Source: UKL13-3 sp044353855
Lineage (GTDB): Bacteria; Bacteroidota; Bacteroidia; UKL13-3
Length of the DNA stretch: 64,000 bases
Direction: 5' to 3'
Assembly: GCA_044353855.1 (NCBI GenBank)
Contig: JBILBF010000003.1
Coordinates: 1 to 64,000, forward strand
Of this stretch, positions 34,256-43,314 are shown in pieces. The first letter of the stretch is position 1, and each line of letters begins with the position of its first letter. The notes under the pieces were generated by a model, which ran no database searches, was not told the origin of the DNA, and saw only the letters and a program-made list of their open reading frames with translations. The translations under genes and the position numbers were made by a program.

Positions 34256-34858
34256 ATGACATTATATATTATCATTATAACCGCTACGGTAAGCATATTA
34301 GCCTTTTATCAACCTCAACTTACAAATGCATTTGTATTTGAACCTTTTTCAATAAAACATTATAAACAATTTTACAGGTATGTAACATGTGGTTTATTAC
34401 ATGCCGATTTTTTTCACCTCTTTGTAAATATGTTTGTATTATATTCTTTTGGGCAAGCAGTAGAATATTATTACAGCACCATATTTGAAAAAAATGCGTG
34501 GCTAATGTATCTATTGCTATATATAACGTCCATTTTTGCTGCCAATGTATCAACCTATTTTAAGCACCAAAACGATTCAACTTATCGTTCACTTGGAGCT
34601 TCAGGAGCGGTAAGTGCAGTGGTCTTTACATCTATCTTATTTAACCCTTTTGCCAAAATTTATCTATATGGAATTATCGGAATTCCTGGAATAGTATTGG
34701 GTATTATCTATTTAGCCTATTCCTATTATATGGGCAAAAAAGAATCTGGTGATAATATTAACCACGATGCTCATTTACAAGGAGCTATCTATGGAATATT
34801 GTTTACAATTGTTCTTAAACCTAAAGTAATTCAAATTTTTTTAGCTCAATTATTTTAA
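34256..34858 (+). CDS. Rhomboid-family intramembrane serine protease
   Basis: This 200-aa membrane protein has about six transmembrane segments. The catalytic Ser is in SLGASGAVSA (about residues 117-126) and the catalytic His in NHDAHLQGAIYG (about 167-178). The HLFVNMF box (about 56-62) supplies the oxyanion region. It cleaves membrane proteins within the bilayer; no substrate is indicated. Its TAA shares TTAA (34855-34858) with the stop of the convergent gene. Confidence 0.9.
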   Translation: MTLYIIIITATVSILAFYQPQLTNAFVFEPFSIKHYKQFYRYVTCGLLHADFFHLFVNMFVLYSFGQAVEYYYSTIFEKNAWLMYLLLYITSIFAANVSTYFKHQNDSTYRSLGASGAVSAVVFTSILFNPFAKIYLYGIIGIPGIVLGIIYLAYSYYMGKKESGDNINHDAHLQGAIYGILFTIVLKPKVIQIFLAQLF

Positions 34859-35457
34859 AAATAAAAGCCCATTCTTATGTCATATGGTGAAGGATAAAAA
34901 CTTTTGTTGGCATTCCACAATACATCATATAATACCATAAAATAATACCCACCCCTTTCACTCATTTTTTGTTGGAATCCTCCACCAATATAGAATGCTT
35001 GTTGCCATACCCTTTGTTCACTTCGTGTTTGGTAGTTGTATAAAGTAAAATTCATTGGGTTATACTCTGCATGAACAAATAAAGGATTGAATATAACTTG
35101 TCGAGCAAATAGGTTTAAACCATATACATTATCTGTATAGGTATCAGTTTTACCCAAACTATTCATATACTTTTGACTCCAATATATATAGGTAAATCCA
35201 CCTCCAACCATGGTTTTTTCAGTTATTCGGTAAAACACTAAAGGCTGAAGTAAAACAGAAGCAAAATCACTTCCAAAAGAAGCACCCAAGTTTCCACCAA
35301 AACTGATTTTATCTTTCCATGAACTTGATTCTTGTTTCGACATTTCATCCTCTTGAGCCTGTTTGTCAGAATCCATTTGCTTCATTTTACGTTGAGCCAA
35401 TACTTGTTGATGAAATAAGCAAACTAGAATTAGTATTCTAAAAAAATGTTTTTGCAT
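34855..35457 (-). CDS. Predicted outer-membrane beta-barrel protein of unknown function
   Basis: This 200-aa protein has a signal peptide (MQKHFFRILILVCLFHQQVLAQ), then a hydrophilic Lys/Gln/Glu stretch (about residues 23-48), then alternating strands rich in Tyr, Phe and Gly ending in aromatic FYF, typical of a small outer-membrane barrel. I recognise no family. ATG 35457 is chosen over the longer frame from 35514 because it starts the signal peptide. It is convergent with the rhomboid gene, overlapping by 4 nt. Confidence 0.7.
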   Translation of the reverse strand: MQKHFFRILILVCLFHQQVLAQRKMKQMDSDKQAQEDEMSKQESSSWKDKISFGGNLGASFGSDFASVLLQPLVFYRITEKTMVGGGFTYIYWSQKYMNSLGKTDTYTDNVYGLNLFARQVIFNPLFVHAEYNPMNFTLYNYQTRSEQRVWQQAFYIGGGFQQKMSERGGYYFMVLYDVLWNANKSFYPSPYDIRMGFYF

Positions 35458-35527
35458 AAATAATAAAGTTGAAAATAGTATACTAAAAATATTATACCCT
35501 TTTGGTAGAAACAAATTTATAGATTAA

Positions 35528-35559
35528 TTGGCTATTTGACATATTTAAGATTTAATTCG
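35528..35559 (+). promoter_or_regulatory. Possible promoter of serC
   Basis: TTG (35528-35530), 21 nt, TTAATTCG (35552-35559), a near match to TAnnTTCG; the ATG is 33 nt further on. Confidence 0.35.
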
Positions 35560-35592
35560 CATAGGTATTCAACCCAATCTAAATAATTTACG

Positions 35593-36669
35593 ATGAGCAA
35601 AATTCATAATTTTTCTGCAGGACCGGCTATCCTACCTCAATCAGCTATTGATGCATCCATACAAGCCTTACAAAATTTTGCAGGTACTGGTTTATCTCTT
35701 ATTGAGGTTTCTCATCGAAGCAAGGAATATGAAGCAGTGGTTGCAGAAGCTACACAATTGGTAAAAGATATTTTAAAAATAGGCGATGATTATGCCGTAG
35801 TTTTTTTACAAGGTGGTGCTAGTTTACAATTTGATATGATACCCATGAACTTTCTTGGAGAAGGTGAAACTGCAGCGTATACCAATACGGGTGTTTGGGC
35901 AGGACGCTCCATTAAAGAAGCAAAATTATTTGGCAATGTAAATGTGGTTGCCTCAAGTGAAGACAAAAATTTTAGTTATATCCCTAAAGGATATTCCATT
36001 CCTATGGATGCTAAATATTTGCATTACACAACCAACAATACCATTTTTGGAACCGAAACTTTTGATATACCTGAAACAAATGGGGTTCCATTGGTATGTG
36101 ATATGAGTTCGGATATATTTAGCCGTCCTTTTGATGCCAACAAATTTGATATGATATACGCTGGAGCTCAAAAAAATATGGGCCCTGCAGGAACAACGTT
36201 GGTTATTATCAAAAAATCGTTTTTGGAGAAACAAGTATCCAAAAAATTGCCTACCATGTTGGATTATGCCGTACATATTGAAAATGGAAGCATGTACAAT
36301 ACACCCAGTGTATTTGCCATTTTTGTGTGTATGCATACTTTACGTTGGATTAAAGAAATTGGGTTAGAAGCAATGGAAATACGCAACAAAGACAAAGCAG
36401 ATTTATTATACTCCGAAATAGACCGTAATACTTTGTTTGAAGGAACAGTAGCCAAAGAAGATCGTAGCCGCATGAATGTAAATTTTGTGCTAACCAACAA
36501 AGAATACGAAGCGGAATTCCTTAAGTTTTGTGATGATAAAAAATTGAGTGGATTAAAAGGACATCGTTCAGTTGGTGGTTTGCGTGCAAGTTTATATAAT
36601 GCATTGCCTATTGAAAGCGTTCAAGTACTGGTGGATACGATGAAAGAGTTTGAAACTATGAAGAAGTAG
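35593..36669 (+). CDS. serC: Phosphoserine aminotransferase
   Basis: This 358-aa PLP enzyme of the class-V aminotransferases converts 3-phosphohydroxypyruvate to phosphoserine. The PLP Lys is in YAGAQKNMGPAG (about residues 190-201), and HNFSAGPAILP opens the protein. The C-terminal GHRSVGGLRASLYNA is typical. It heads the serC-serA-DUF1015 group, a Bacteroidota arrangement; serA follows after 91 nt. Confidence 0.96.
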   Translation: MSKIHNFSAGPAILPQSAIDASIQALQNFAGTGLSLIEVSHRSKEYEAVVAEATQLVKDILKIGDDYAVVFLQGGASLQFDMIPMNFLGEGETAAYTNTGVWAGRSIKEAKLFGNVNVVASSEDKNFSYIPKGYSIPMDAKYLHYTTNNTIFGTETFDIPETNGVPLVCDMSSDIFSRPFDANKFDMIYAGAQKNMGPAGTTLVIIKKSFLEKQVSKKLPTMLDYAVHIENGSMYNTPSVFAIFVCMHTLRWIKEIGLEAMEIRNKDKADLLYSEIDRNTLFEGTVAKEDRSRMNVNFVLTNKEYEAEFLKFCDDKKLSGLKGHRSVGGLRASLYNALPIESVQVLVDTMKEFETMKK

Positions 36670-36724
36670 ATTTCATAGTTCTATTATTTTACTATATCTT
36701 TTTTAATAATAAATATTTCTGCTA

Positions 36725-36755
36725 ATGGTCAAAAGCCAATAGCTATTAGCCAAAC
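36725..36755. repeat. Intergenic AGCCAATAGCTATTAGCCA word cluster upstream of serA
   Basis: The serC-serA gap contains GGTCAAAAGCCAATAGC followed by TATTAGCCA. The core AATAGCTATT is a 10-nt palindrome. Closely related words return in the gap after serA. Confidence 0.5.
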
Positions 36756-36760
36756 AATAC

Positions 36761-37726
36761 ATGACAAAAATACTAGCAAACGATGGCATCGATGCCAATG
36801 GAAAAAAGATTTTAGAAGCAGCAGGATTTACGGTTGACACCAACAAAATTCCTCAGGAAAAATTAGCTACGGAATTAAACAATTACGATGCTATTTTAGT
36901 GCGCAGTGCAACAAAAGTTCGCAAAGATATTATCGATGCATGCCCTAACTTAAAGCTTGTGGGCCGTGGTGGTGTGGGAATGGATAATATTGACGTAGCT
37001 TATGCAAAAAACAAAGGCATTACGGTTATTAATACACCTGCATCTTCTTCCGTTTCGGTAGCTGAATTGGTTTTTGCACATATTTTTTCGGCAGCACGTT
37101 TTATACAAATTACCAATCGTGTGATGCCCGAAAAAGGGGATGAAGAATTTGGCAACCTTAAAAAGATTGCTAGCAACGGAATAGAATTATCGGGTAAAAC
37201 GATGGGCGTATATGGCTTTGGGCGTATTGGACAAGAAGTGGCAAAAATTGCAATTGGTTTAGGAATGAATGTACTTGCTTTTGATCCCTATGTAGAAACA
37301 CTTGATTTAGTTTTACATTTACCTGCATTAGGTAACCAATCGCGCATTAAGGTTAATATTAAAACGGTAAGCGAAGCAGAAGTTATTTCAAAATCAGATT
37401 TTATTACTTTCCATGTTCCTTTTAACGAAGGAGATAAAGCCATTATTGATGCTGCTAAAATGGCTCAAATGAAACGCGGTGTTGGTCTAATTAATTGTTC
37501 ACGTGGGGGTGTAATTAGCGAAGCGGATTTGTTGGTGAATTTAAACAGCGAACATGTTGCATTTGCAGGATTAGATGTTTTTGAAAAAGAACCACCTATT
37601 AACATGGCTATTTTACAACATAAACACGTAAGTTTAAGTCCGCATATTGGTGGTAGCACACATGAAGCACAAAATAGAATTGGAATTGAGCTTGCCGAAA
37701 AAGTAATTGAATTTTTTAAAAAATAA
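36761..37726 (+). CDS. serA: D-3-phosphoglycerate dehydrogenase, short form
   Basis: This 321-aa NAD-dependent 2-hydroxyacid dehydrogenase performs the first step of serine synthesis. The Rossmann motif GVYGFGRIGQEVA is at about residues 148-160, the catalytic Arg in INCSRGGVISE (about 244-254), Glu in FEKEPP (about 274-279) and His in SPHIGGST (about 293-300). It lacks the C-terminal ACT domain that mediates serine feedback in longer forms. It lies between serC and DUF1015. Confidence 0.92.
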   Translation: MTKILANDGIDANGKKILEAAGFTVDTNKIPQEKLATELNNYDAILVRSATKVRKDIIDACPNLKLVGRGGVGMDNIDVAYAKNKGITVINTPASSSVSVAELVFAHIFSAARFIQITNRVMPEKGDEEFGNLKKIASNGIELSGKTMGVYGFGRIGQEVAKIAIGLGMNVLAFDPYVETLDLVLHLPALGNQSRIKVNIKTVSEAEVISKSDFITFHVPFNEGDKAIIDAAKMAQMKRGVGLINCSRGGVISEADLLVNLNSEHVAFAGLDVFEKEPPINMAILQHKHVSLSPHIGGSTHEAQNRIGIELAEKVIEFFKK

Positions 37727-37735
37727 TTCGCTTTT

Positions 37736-37794
37736 GGCTCTTGTCTTTTGGTCTTTAGCAATAAAAATAAGCTAACAACCAAAGGCTAATAGCC
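37736..37794. repeat. Imperfect inverted repeat between serA and DUF1015
   Basis: Two 24-nt arms, 37736-37759 and 37771-37794, match at 18 positions as an inverted repeat. The words GGCTAATAGCC and CCAAAGGC resemble those upstream of serA. Confidence 0.6.
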
Positions 37795-37812
37795 AATGGC
37801 CAAATGCTAAAC

Positions 37813-39057
37813 ATGGCAATAGTAAAACCCTTTAAAGCACTGCGCCCAGTGCGAGATAAAGCTGCTCAAGTATCAGCTCCTTCCTATGATTCAGGTAGTA
37901 GAGCACAATCCCAGCTAGAGTTAGAGTCTAATCCACATTCTTATTTGCATATTGTAAAACCCTATTTACATTTTAAAGGCGAAAAGAAAAATCCGGAGAA
38001 ACATTTTACTTTGGGATTGGATTATTTAAAGGAATTTAAAGAGCAAGGTTGGTTAATAAAAGATGATATCGACTCTTATTATATATACCGTGTTATAAAA
38101 GGTAGCACTGCTTACACTGGCATTATTGCTGCAGCAAGTGTAGATGATTACAACTATAACAATATTCTTAAACACGAGAACACGTTAACCGAAAAACAAA
38201 ACGAATTAGCTGATCATATTCGTTGGTTTAAACAATTGGGCAATCCTATTTTATTAACTTACCCTGATTCACCCAATATTGAATCGGTGATTGACCACTA
38301 TATTGAAAACCATGTTCCAGAATATAATTTTATAAGTACAGATCAACTTAAACACAATTTATGGGTAGTAAGTAAAATAGAAGATGTGGAATTGATTAAA
38401 AATGAATTTGAACAAATTGCTAAATTATATATTGCTGATGGTCATCACCGCAGTGCAGGATCTGCCGCCTATTGCGATTACGAACGTATAAAAAATCCAT
38501 TGTTCGATGGAACCGAAGCATTTAATTTTTTCCCTGTTTGTCTAATTCCATTTTCAAAATTACATATTTTTGAGTACCACAGATTGGTCAAAGATGAGTT
38601 GGTAAACAAAGTAGATTTTATTGCTAAAGTATCAATATATTTTGATATGATACCAAGCGGTTCGTTGCCTGTTCAACCTTTAAAGCCTAAAGAATTCGGA
38701 TTGTATTTTAATAAAACAGCCTATCTCTTAAAACTTAAACCAGAGTTTGCAGTAAATCTTACTGAGACATTGGAAAAGCTAGATGTAAGTATTGTGGAAG
38801 AATATTTATTAAAACGTATCTTTAGCATTAACGACAGCAAAACAGATAAACGTATTTCGTTCATGGATGGTACAAAAGGAATTGGAACATTACAAGATAC
38901 GATTGACAAAAACGAGTATAATTTAGCAATAACACTTTATCAAACTAGCATCGAAGAAGTAAAAGAAGTTGCTGAAAAAAACTTAATCATGCCTCCAAAA
39001 TCAACTTGGATTGAACCAAAATTGAGAACAGGATTGGTGATATATGAAACTTGTTAA
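37813..39057 (+). CDS. DUF1015 family protein
   Basis: This 414-aa cytosolic protein opens with AIVKPFKALRPVRDKAAQVSAPSYD, the hallmark of DUF1015. It also keeps the LYIADGHHRSAGSA block at about residue 213. The function is not established; the family often accompanies serine biosynthesis genes, as here. I prefer ATG 37813 over 37804, since family members begin with Met-Ala just before the KPF motif. Confidence 0.88.
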   Translation: MAIVKPFKALRPVRDKAAQVSAPSYDSGSRAQSQLELESNPHSYLHIVKPYLHFKGEKKNPEKHFTLGLDYLKEFKEQGWLIKDDIDSYYIYRVIKGSTAYTGIIAAASVDDYNYNNILKHENTLTEKQNELADHIRWFKQLGNPILLTYPDSPNIESVIDHYIENHVPEYNFISTDQLKHNLWVVSKIEDVELIKNEFEQIAKLYIADGHHRSAGSAAYCDYERIKNPLFDGTEAFNFFPVCLIPFSKLHIFEYHRLVKDELVNKVDFIAKVSIYFDMIPSGSLPVQPLKPKEFGLYFNKTAYLLKLKPEFAVNLTETLEKLDVSIVEEYLLKRIFSINDSKTDKRISFMDGTKGIGTLQDTIDKNEYNLAITLYQTSIEEVKEVAEKNLIMPPKSTWIEPKLRTGLVIYETC

Positions 39058-39097
39058 TTGGAAAATTAAGAATCATTCCTTTTAACCAAAAAATCTC

Positions 39098-39127
39098 TTG
39101 TCCCTTCTCTACTTTACAATTACTTTG
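39098..39127 (+). promoter_or_regulatory. Promoter of mazG
   Basis: TTG (39098-39100), 19 nt, TTACTTTG (39120-39127), a 7-of-8 match to the -7 consensus; the GTG start is 22 nt downstream. Confidence 0.45.
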
Positions 39128-39149
39128 CTAGTATAAAATCATACTAAAA

Positions 39150-39941
39150 GTGGCGACTACCAAACAACAAAAACTCGATGCTTTTTCACGCTTATTGGAT
39201 GTGATGGATGAGCTCCGCGAAAAATGCCCTTGGGATATGAAACAAACTAACGAAAGTTTGCGCCATCTTACCATTGAAGAAACATATGAACTGAGCGATG
39301 CAATTTTAAAAAACGATAGTACCGAAATAAAAAAAGAACTTGGCGATGTTTTATTACACCTCGTTTTTTATGCACGAATTGGTAGCGAAACAGGTGCATT
39401 TGATATAGCAGATGTATGTAACAGCCTATGCGAAAAATTAATTTTCCGCCATCCTCATATTTATGGTGATGTAAAAGTGAGCAGTGCCGAAGAGGTTAAA
39501 GAAAACTGGGAACAACTTAAATTAAAGGAAGGAAATAAATCGGTATTGAGCGGTGTAACCAAAGGAACTCCGAGCATTGTAAAAGCATTGCGCATGCAAG
39601 AAAAAGCAGCCCAAGTTGGATTTGATTGGCCTTCTTCCAAAGAGGTTTGGGCTAAAGTAGATGAAGAGCTTGCCGAACTAAAAGTAGAGTTTGAAACAGA
39701 TTCCAATTCGGTAAAAACAGAAGATGAGTTTGGCGACTTTCTTTTTTCACTTATTAATGTTGCCCGAAGAAATAATATCAATCCAGACGATGCATTGGAA
39801 AAAACTAACCAAAAATTCATCTATCGTTTTCAATATATAGAAGCAAAAGCAAAAGAGCACAACTTAAAATTAACCGATATGACTTTAGATGAAATGGATG
39901 TGTTTTGGAATGAAGCCAAAGGAAAAAGGGTTAACAATTAG
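39150..39941 (+). CDS. mazG: Nucleoside triphosphate pyrophosphohydrolase MazG
   Basis: This 263-aa two-domain MazG hydrolyses (d)NTPs to NMPs and PPi, and in E. coli affects the ppGpp response. The first domain has CPWDMKQTNESLRHLTIEETYEL and ELGDVLLHLVF. The second has WAKVDEELAELKVE and DEFGDFLFSLIN. Both keep the ExxE...ExxD metal ligands. The start is GTG at 39150. Its TAG stop interlocks with the stop of the convergent hydrolase gene (4-nt overlap). Confidence 0.93.
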   Translation: MATTKQQKLDAFSRLLDVMDELREKCPWDMKQTNESLRHLTIEETYELSDAILKNDSTEIKKELGDVLLHLVFYARIGSETGAFDIADVCNSLCEKLIFRHPHIYGDVKVSSAEEVKENWEQLKLKEGNKSVLSGVTKGTPSIVKALRMQEKAAQVGFDWPSSKEVWAKVDEELAELKVEFETDSNSVKTEDEFGDFLFSLINVARRNNINPDDALEKTNQKFIYRFQYIEAKAKEHNLKLTDMTLDEMDVFWNEAKGKRVNN

Positions 39942-41629
39942 TATTTGAAAACATGTTTAGCAAAACTTTTCCCGGCAACAGTAACCTGAAAAGTATACAT
40001 ACCCTTAGTTAATTCACTGGGTAATTCAATTGTTAGTTCTTGTCCACTTTCATATTCCATTTTTTGTGAAAACACTTTTTGTCCCATGGTATTAAAACCA
40101 TTAACAACCACCTCTTCATTAGTTACATTTTCTATGGCTAACGTTAAGTTATGATTAAAAGGATTTGGTGAAAATAGAACAGAAACAGCATCTATACTTT
40201 TAGAATCATGTACCCAAATTATGTTTGAAAAATGAGGTGTTCCATCCATATCTACTTGTTTAAGTCTATAGTATACAGTACCCACAAATGGTTGATTATC
40301 AATAAAATAATATGCAGTTAAAGTATTAGAATTAGTTGCTTGTACTTTTCCGATAGACTCGAATAATTTTGCATCATTGCTTCGTTCAATACTGAAATAA
40401 TCTGCATTCCATTCAGAAGCTGTTTGCCAATGTAATCCAATATTTCCATCTTGTTTGCTTGAAGTAAATGAAATAAGTTTCACAGGTAACACACTAACTT
40501 TGTTTACCCAAATAGGCGCTGTAAATATTTTATCTCCATCAGCTTGGGTAACCACTGCATAATAATAATAAGACGAGCCTGTTGGAATTGAATGTAGATA
40601 ATTAATACTCCCTGTAGTACTCGAGGTTAAAGATGTAGGATTCAAACCACTGCCTGGAATACCATAGGTAATAACAATGGAAGCTGTAGTTTCCAAATCT
40701 GGATCGTAAACCGTTACAGTAATTCTAGGGCTAGCGGTGTCTGTTACTATTGACCCCAGTGGAGCATTGTTTATTTGAAAAGTAACTTGCACATTCCAAT
40801 CGTCACTTGATTGTGTTTTTCGCTGTTTAATAGCAGTCATAATATCCGCACGCGAAAGAGAGGGTGCCAATACTACTGTTCTACTATTAGCCGTTTTACC
40901 AAAAGTTGTGTAATGATTGTCGTGATCAAGTATTGCTCCCAAATGGTATCCTTGTTTCAAGGCATCTTTGTACCTACTTTCATAACTTGATGTAGATGGA
41001 TTGGAATAAAGAGTATCGGTACTAAAAGCTGGTCCCGAACGAATAGCAGTTGCCACAATTGCACTGTCATAAGTAGTATTAACAGAAGATGAAAATAAAT
41101 TGCTGTAATCACTCGAGGCAGGATGAGCCAAACAAACAAATGCATCGGGTATTCTAGCTATTTTGGTAAAGAGTCCATTATAATCTAACTTGGCATTGTA
41201 CACATCATAATTAGGAATTCCCATAAGAGTATCCCAACCAATTAACTGGTTGCATCCATAAATTAGTACATGCCCACCTGGAGGGCCAATTACGCCCCAC
41301 TCAATGCCATACATAGCAACAAATGATCCATTCTGATTTGCACTATCGGCTTGTTGCAATCCTCTAGCATAATCGGCTAAAACCATTCCAGCTAAAGAAT
41401 GATTATGTTCTGATATTCCCAAAAAATCAAAGTGTTGGGCTGTTTTGGCAAATACAAAATCATGATAGGGAGTACTTGCTAATGATGTTAATGCATCTTT
41501 GTTTCCATCTGAATAAGCGGAATGTGCATGCAAATTCCCATAGTAGAAATTAAGCCCTTGAGCTTGTGCATGACTTAAACAGAAAATTATAGGGGATAAG
41601 AGCAACGATATTTGCAGCTTCTTATACAT
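39938..41629 (-). CDS. Secreted PHP/CehA-type metallohydrolase with T9SS sorting domain
   Basis: This 563-aa secreted protein has a signal peptide (about residues 1-23, ending AQAQ). A PHP-fold metal site follows: GNLHAHSAYSDG (about 31-42), GISEHNHS (about 71-78) and a later DHDNHY (about 239-244), as in CehA/McbA-like phosphoesterases. A beta-sandwich linker, the common LPVKLISFTS.. module, and a type-A T9SS tail (SPNPFNHNLTL..KGMYTFQVTV) end it. A phosphoester or ester bond is the likely target; the substrate is unknown. The ATG is 5 nt after a -7 box TATTTTTG (41635-41642, minus). Confidence 0.85.
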   Translation of the reverse strand: MYKKLQISLLLSPIIFCLSHAQAQGLNFYYGNLHAHSAYSDGNKDALTSLASTPYHDFVFAKTAQHFDFLGISEHNHSLAGMVLADYARGLQQADSANQNGSFVAMYGIEWGVIGPPGGHVLIYGCNQLIGWDTLMGIPNYDVYNAKLDYNGLFTKIARIPDAFVCLAHPASSDYSNLFSSSVNTTYDSAIVATAIRSGPAFSTDTLYSNPSTSSYESRYKDALKQGYHLGAILDHDNHYTTFGKTANSRTVVLAPSLSRADIMTAIKQRKTQSSDDWNVQVTFQINNAPLGSIVTDTASPRITVTVYDPDLETTASIVITYGIPGSGLNPTSLTSSTTGSINYLHSIPTGSSYYYYAVVTQADGDKIFTAPIWVNKVSVLPVKLISFTSSKQDGNIGLHWQTASEWNADYFSIERSNDAKLFESIGKVQATNSNTLTAYYFIDNQPFVGTVYYRLKQVDMDGTPHFSNIIWVHDSKSIDAVSVLFSPNPFNHNLTLAIENVTNEEVVVNGFNTMGQKVFSQKMEYESGQELTIELPSELTKGMYTFQVTVAGKSFAKHVFKY

Positions 41630-41634
41630 AGGAA

Positions 41635-41642
41635 CAAAAATA
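41635..41642 (-). promoter_or_regulatory. -7 box of the PHP hydrolase gene
   Basis: TATTTTTG on the minus strand is a perfect TAnnTTTG, 5 nt upstream of the ATG. No TTG at the usual spacing is seen. Confidence 0.45.
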
Positions 41643-41734
41643 ACCCAACATTGTTAAGGTTGTGCATGTTTTCTATTAACATTATTTTAACACATTGAGG
41701 ATAATATAAGGGTAAACCATACACCTAGTATTTT

Positions 41735-41762
41735 TTGTTGTGCAATGCAGTTTGTACATTCG
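41735..41762 (+). promoter_or_regulatory. Promoter of the beta-CASP nuclease gene (TACATTCG type)
   Basis: TTG (41735-41737), 17 nt, TACATTCG (41755-41762); the ATG is 32 nt further on. Confidence 0.5.
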
Positions 41763-41794
41763 GATGAGTTCTATTTCCAACTAAACTTATTATT

Positions 41795-43198
41795 ATGCAG
41801 ATACAATTTTGGGGAGCCGCACAATACGTAACCGGCAGCAAACATGTAATAACCACACAAGGTGGCACTAATATATTATTGGATTGCGGTCTCATTCAAG
41901 GCAGGCTGGAAGGAAAAGATACCACAAATCGCCATTTGGGATTTACACCTCATGATATTGATTATGTCCTGTTATCGCATGCTCATATTGACCACTCTGG
42001 CTTGCTTCCTCGCTTGGTAAAAGAAGGATTTAGTGGAATTATTTTTGCTCACCCAGCCACTATTTCATTATGTGAAATAATGCTTATGGACTCTGCACAT
42101 ATTCAATCAGAAGATTTAAAAAGAGTAAACGAACGAAGAAAAAAACGTGGTGCCGAATTGCTTGAAGCATTGTATGATGAAGATGATGTAGAACGAGTTT
42201 TGGATTTGATGCAACCTGTAGGTTATGACGAACACGTAAAACTTGATAAAGAAATTACGTTTCATTTTACCGATGCCGGACACTTATTGGGAAGTTGTGC
42301 GGTGCACTTGGACTTAACAGAAAAAGATGGCAAAAAAAATAAACTCACGTTTACAGGTGATATTGGAAAATATGGAGACCCCATTTTGCGCGACCCACAA
42401 CCTTTTAGGCAATGTGATATATTAATTTGTGAAAGTACTTATGGTGATAGGTTACACCCAAAAATTAATGATAGTGAAAAAGCGCTACTAGCCATTGTTC
42501 GCAAAACGTGTGTTGACCAAAAAGGGAAATTAATTATTCCCGCTTTTAGTGTTGATAGAACTCAAGAACTTGTATATGCTTTAGATAAAATGGCAAACCA
42601 AGGAAAATTACCCAATATAAAAGTATATGTTGATAGTCCGCTTTCGGTAAAAGCAACTGAAGTAATTAGAAAGCATCAAGAATGTTATAACGAAGAATTT
42701 ATAGATTTTATGCAACTAGATGCAGATCCTTTTGGCTTTAAAAATTTAACCTATGTAAGCGATGTGGCACAATCCAAAGCCATCAATGAACGTAAAGAAC
42801 CCTGTATCATTATTTCGGCTTCGGGGATGGCTGAAGCTGGCAGGGTAAAACACCATATTTCCAATAATATAGAAAATGCAAACAATACCATATTACTAGT
42901 AGGATATGCCACTCCAGAAAGCTTAGCAGGTCAGTTAAAAGAAGGTAAAACAGAGGTTCGTATTTTTGGTGAAACTAAAAAAGTAAAAGCAACCATAACA
43001 TCTTTAGAATACTATTCATCTCATGCCGATTATGGTGAGATATTTACCTATTTAAAATGCCAGAAAAAAGAAAAAATTAAAGCAGTTTTTTTAGTTCATG
43101 GAGAAAAAGAAGTGCAGGTAGTTTTTAAAACAAAACTCGAAGCTAAGGGTTATAAGAATATTTATATTCCTGCTCTAGGAGATACATTTGAAGTGTAA
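41795..43198 (+). CDS. Metallo-beta-lactamase/beta-CASP RNA-processing nuclease
   Basis: This 467-aa protein is related to CPSF-73/Ysh1-type RNases. The zinc site HAHIDHSG (about residues 61-68) and TDAGHLLGS are followed by FTGDIG. The beta-CASP insert carries VDSPLSVKATEVI, SASGMAEAGRVKHHI and the late HADYGEI and VHGEKE motifs. It should cut RNA in the cytosol. It appears monocistronic with its own promoter. Confidence 0.9.
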   Translation: MQIQFWGAAQYVTGSKHVITTQGGTNILLDCGLIQGRLEGKDTTNRHLGFTPHDIDYVLLSHAHIDHSGLLPRLVKEGFSGIIFAHPATISLCEIMLMDSAHIQSEDLKRVNERRKKRGAELLEALYDEDDVERVLDLMQPVGYDEHVKLDKEITFHFTDAGHLLGSCAVHLDLTEKDGKKNKLTFTGDIGKYGDPILRDPQPFRQCDILICESTYGDRLHPKINDSEKALLAIVRKTCVDQKGKLIIPAFSVDRTQELVYALDKMANQGKLPNIKVYVDSPLSVKATEVIRKHQECYNEEFIDFMQLDADPFGFKNLTYVSDVAQSKAINERKEPCIIISASGMAEAGRVKHHISNNIENANNTILLVGYATPESLAGQLKEGKTEVRIFGETKKVKATITSLEYYSSHADYGEIFTYLKCQKKEKIKAVFLVHGEKEVQVVFKTKLEAKGYKNIYIPALGDTFEV

Positions 43199-43314
43199 AT
43201 CTGCAGAACTTAATTCACAAGAAACAAAGATGTAAAGGTTTATTTCCTGCAGTTACTCTCATAAAAAACTATAATTCTATCAACCAATAACCCTATCAAC
43301 TTTATTAACCCAAT

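Noticed and set aside
39461..39820. 119-aa open frame opposite mazG
   Set aside because: Antisense shadow; mazG has both catalytic domains intact on the other strand.
43199..43314. preQ1-I riboswitch ahead of the queuosine precursor transporter
   Set aside because: The word ATAAAAAACTA resembles the aptamer tail and the gene fits, but no P1 stem pairs with CTCTC and the conserved loop is missing. An Infernal search with RF00522 would settle it.
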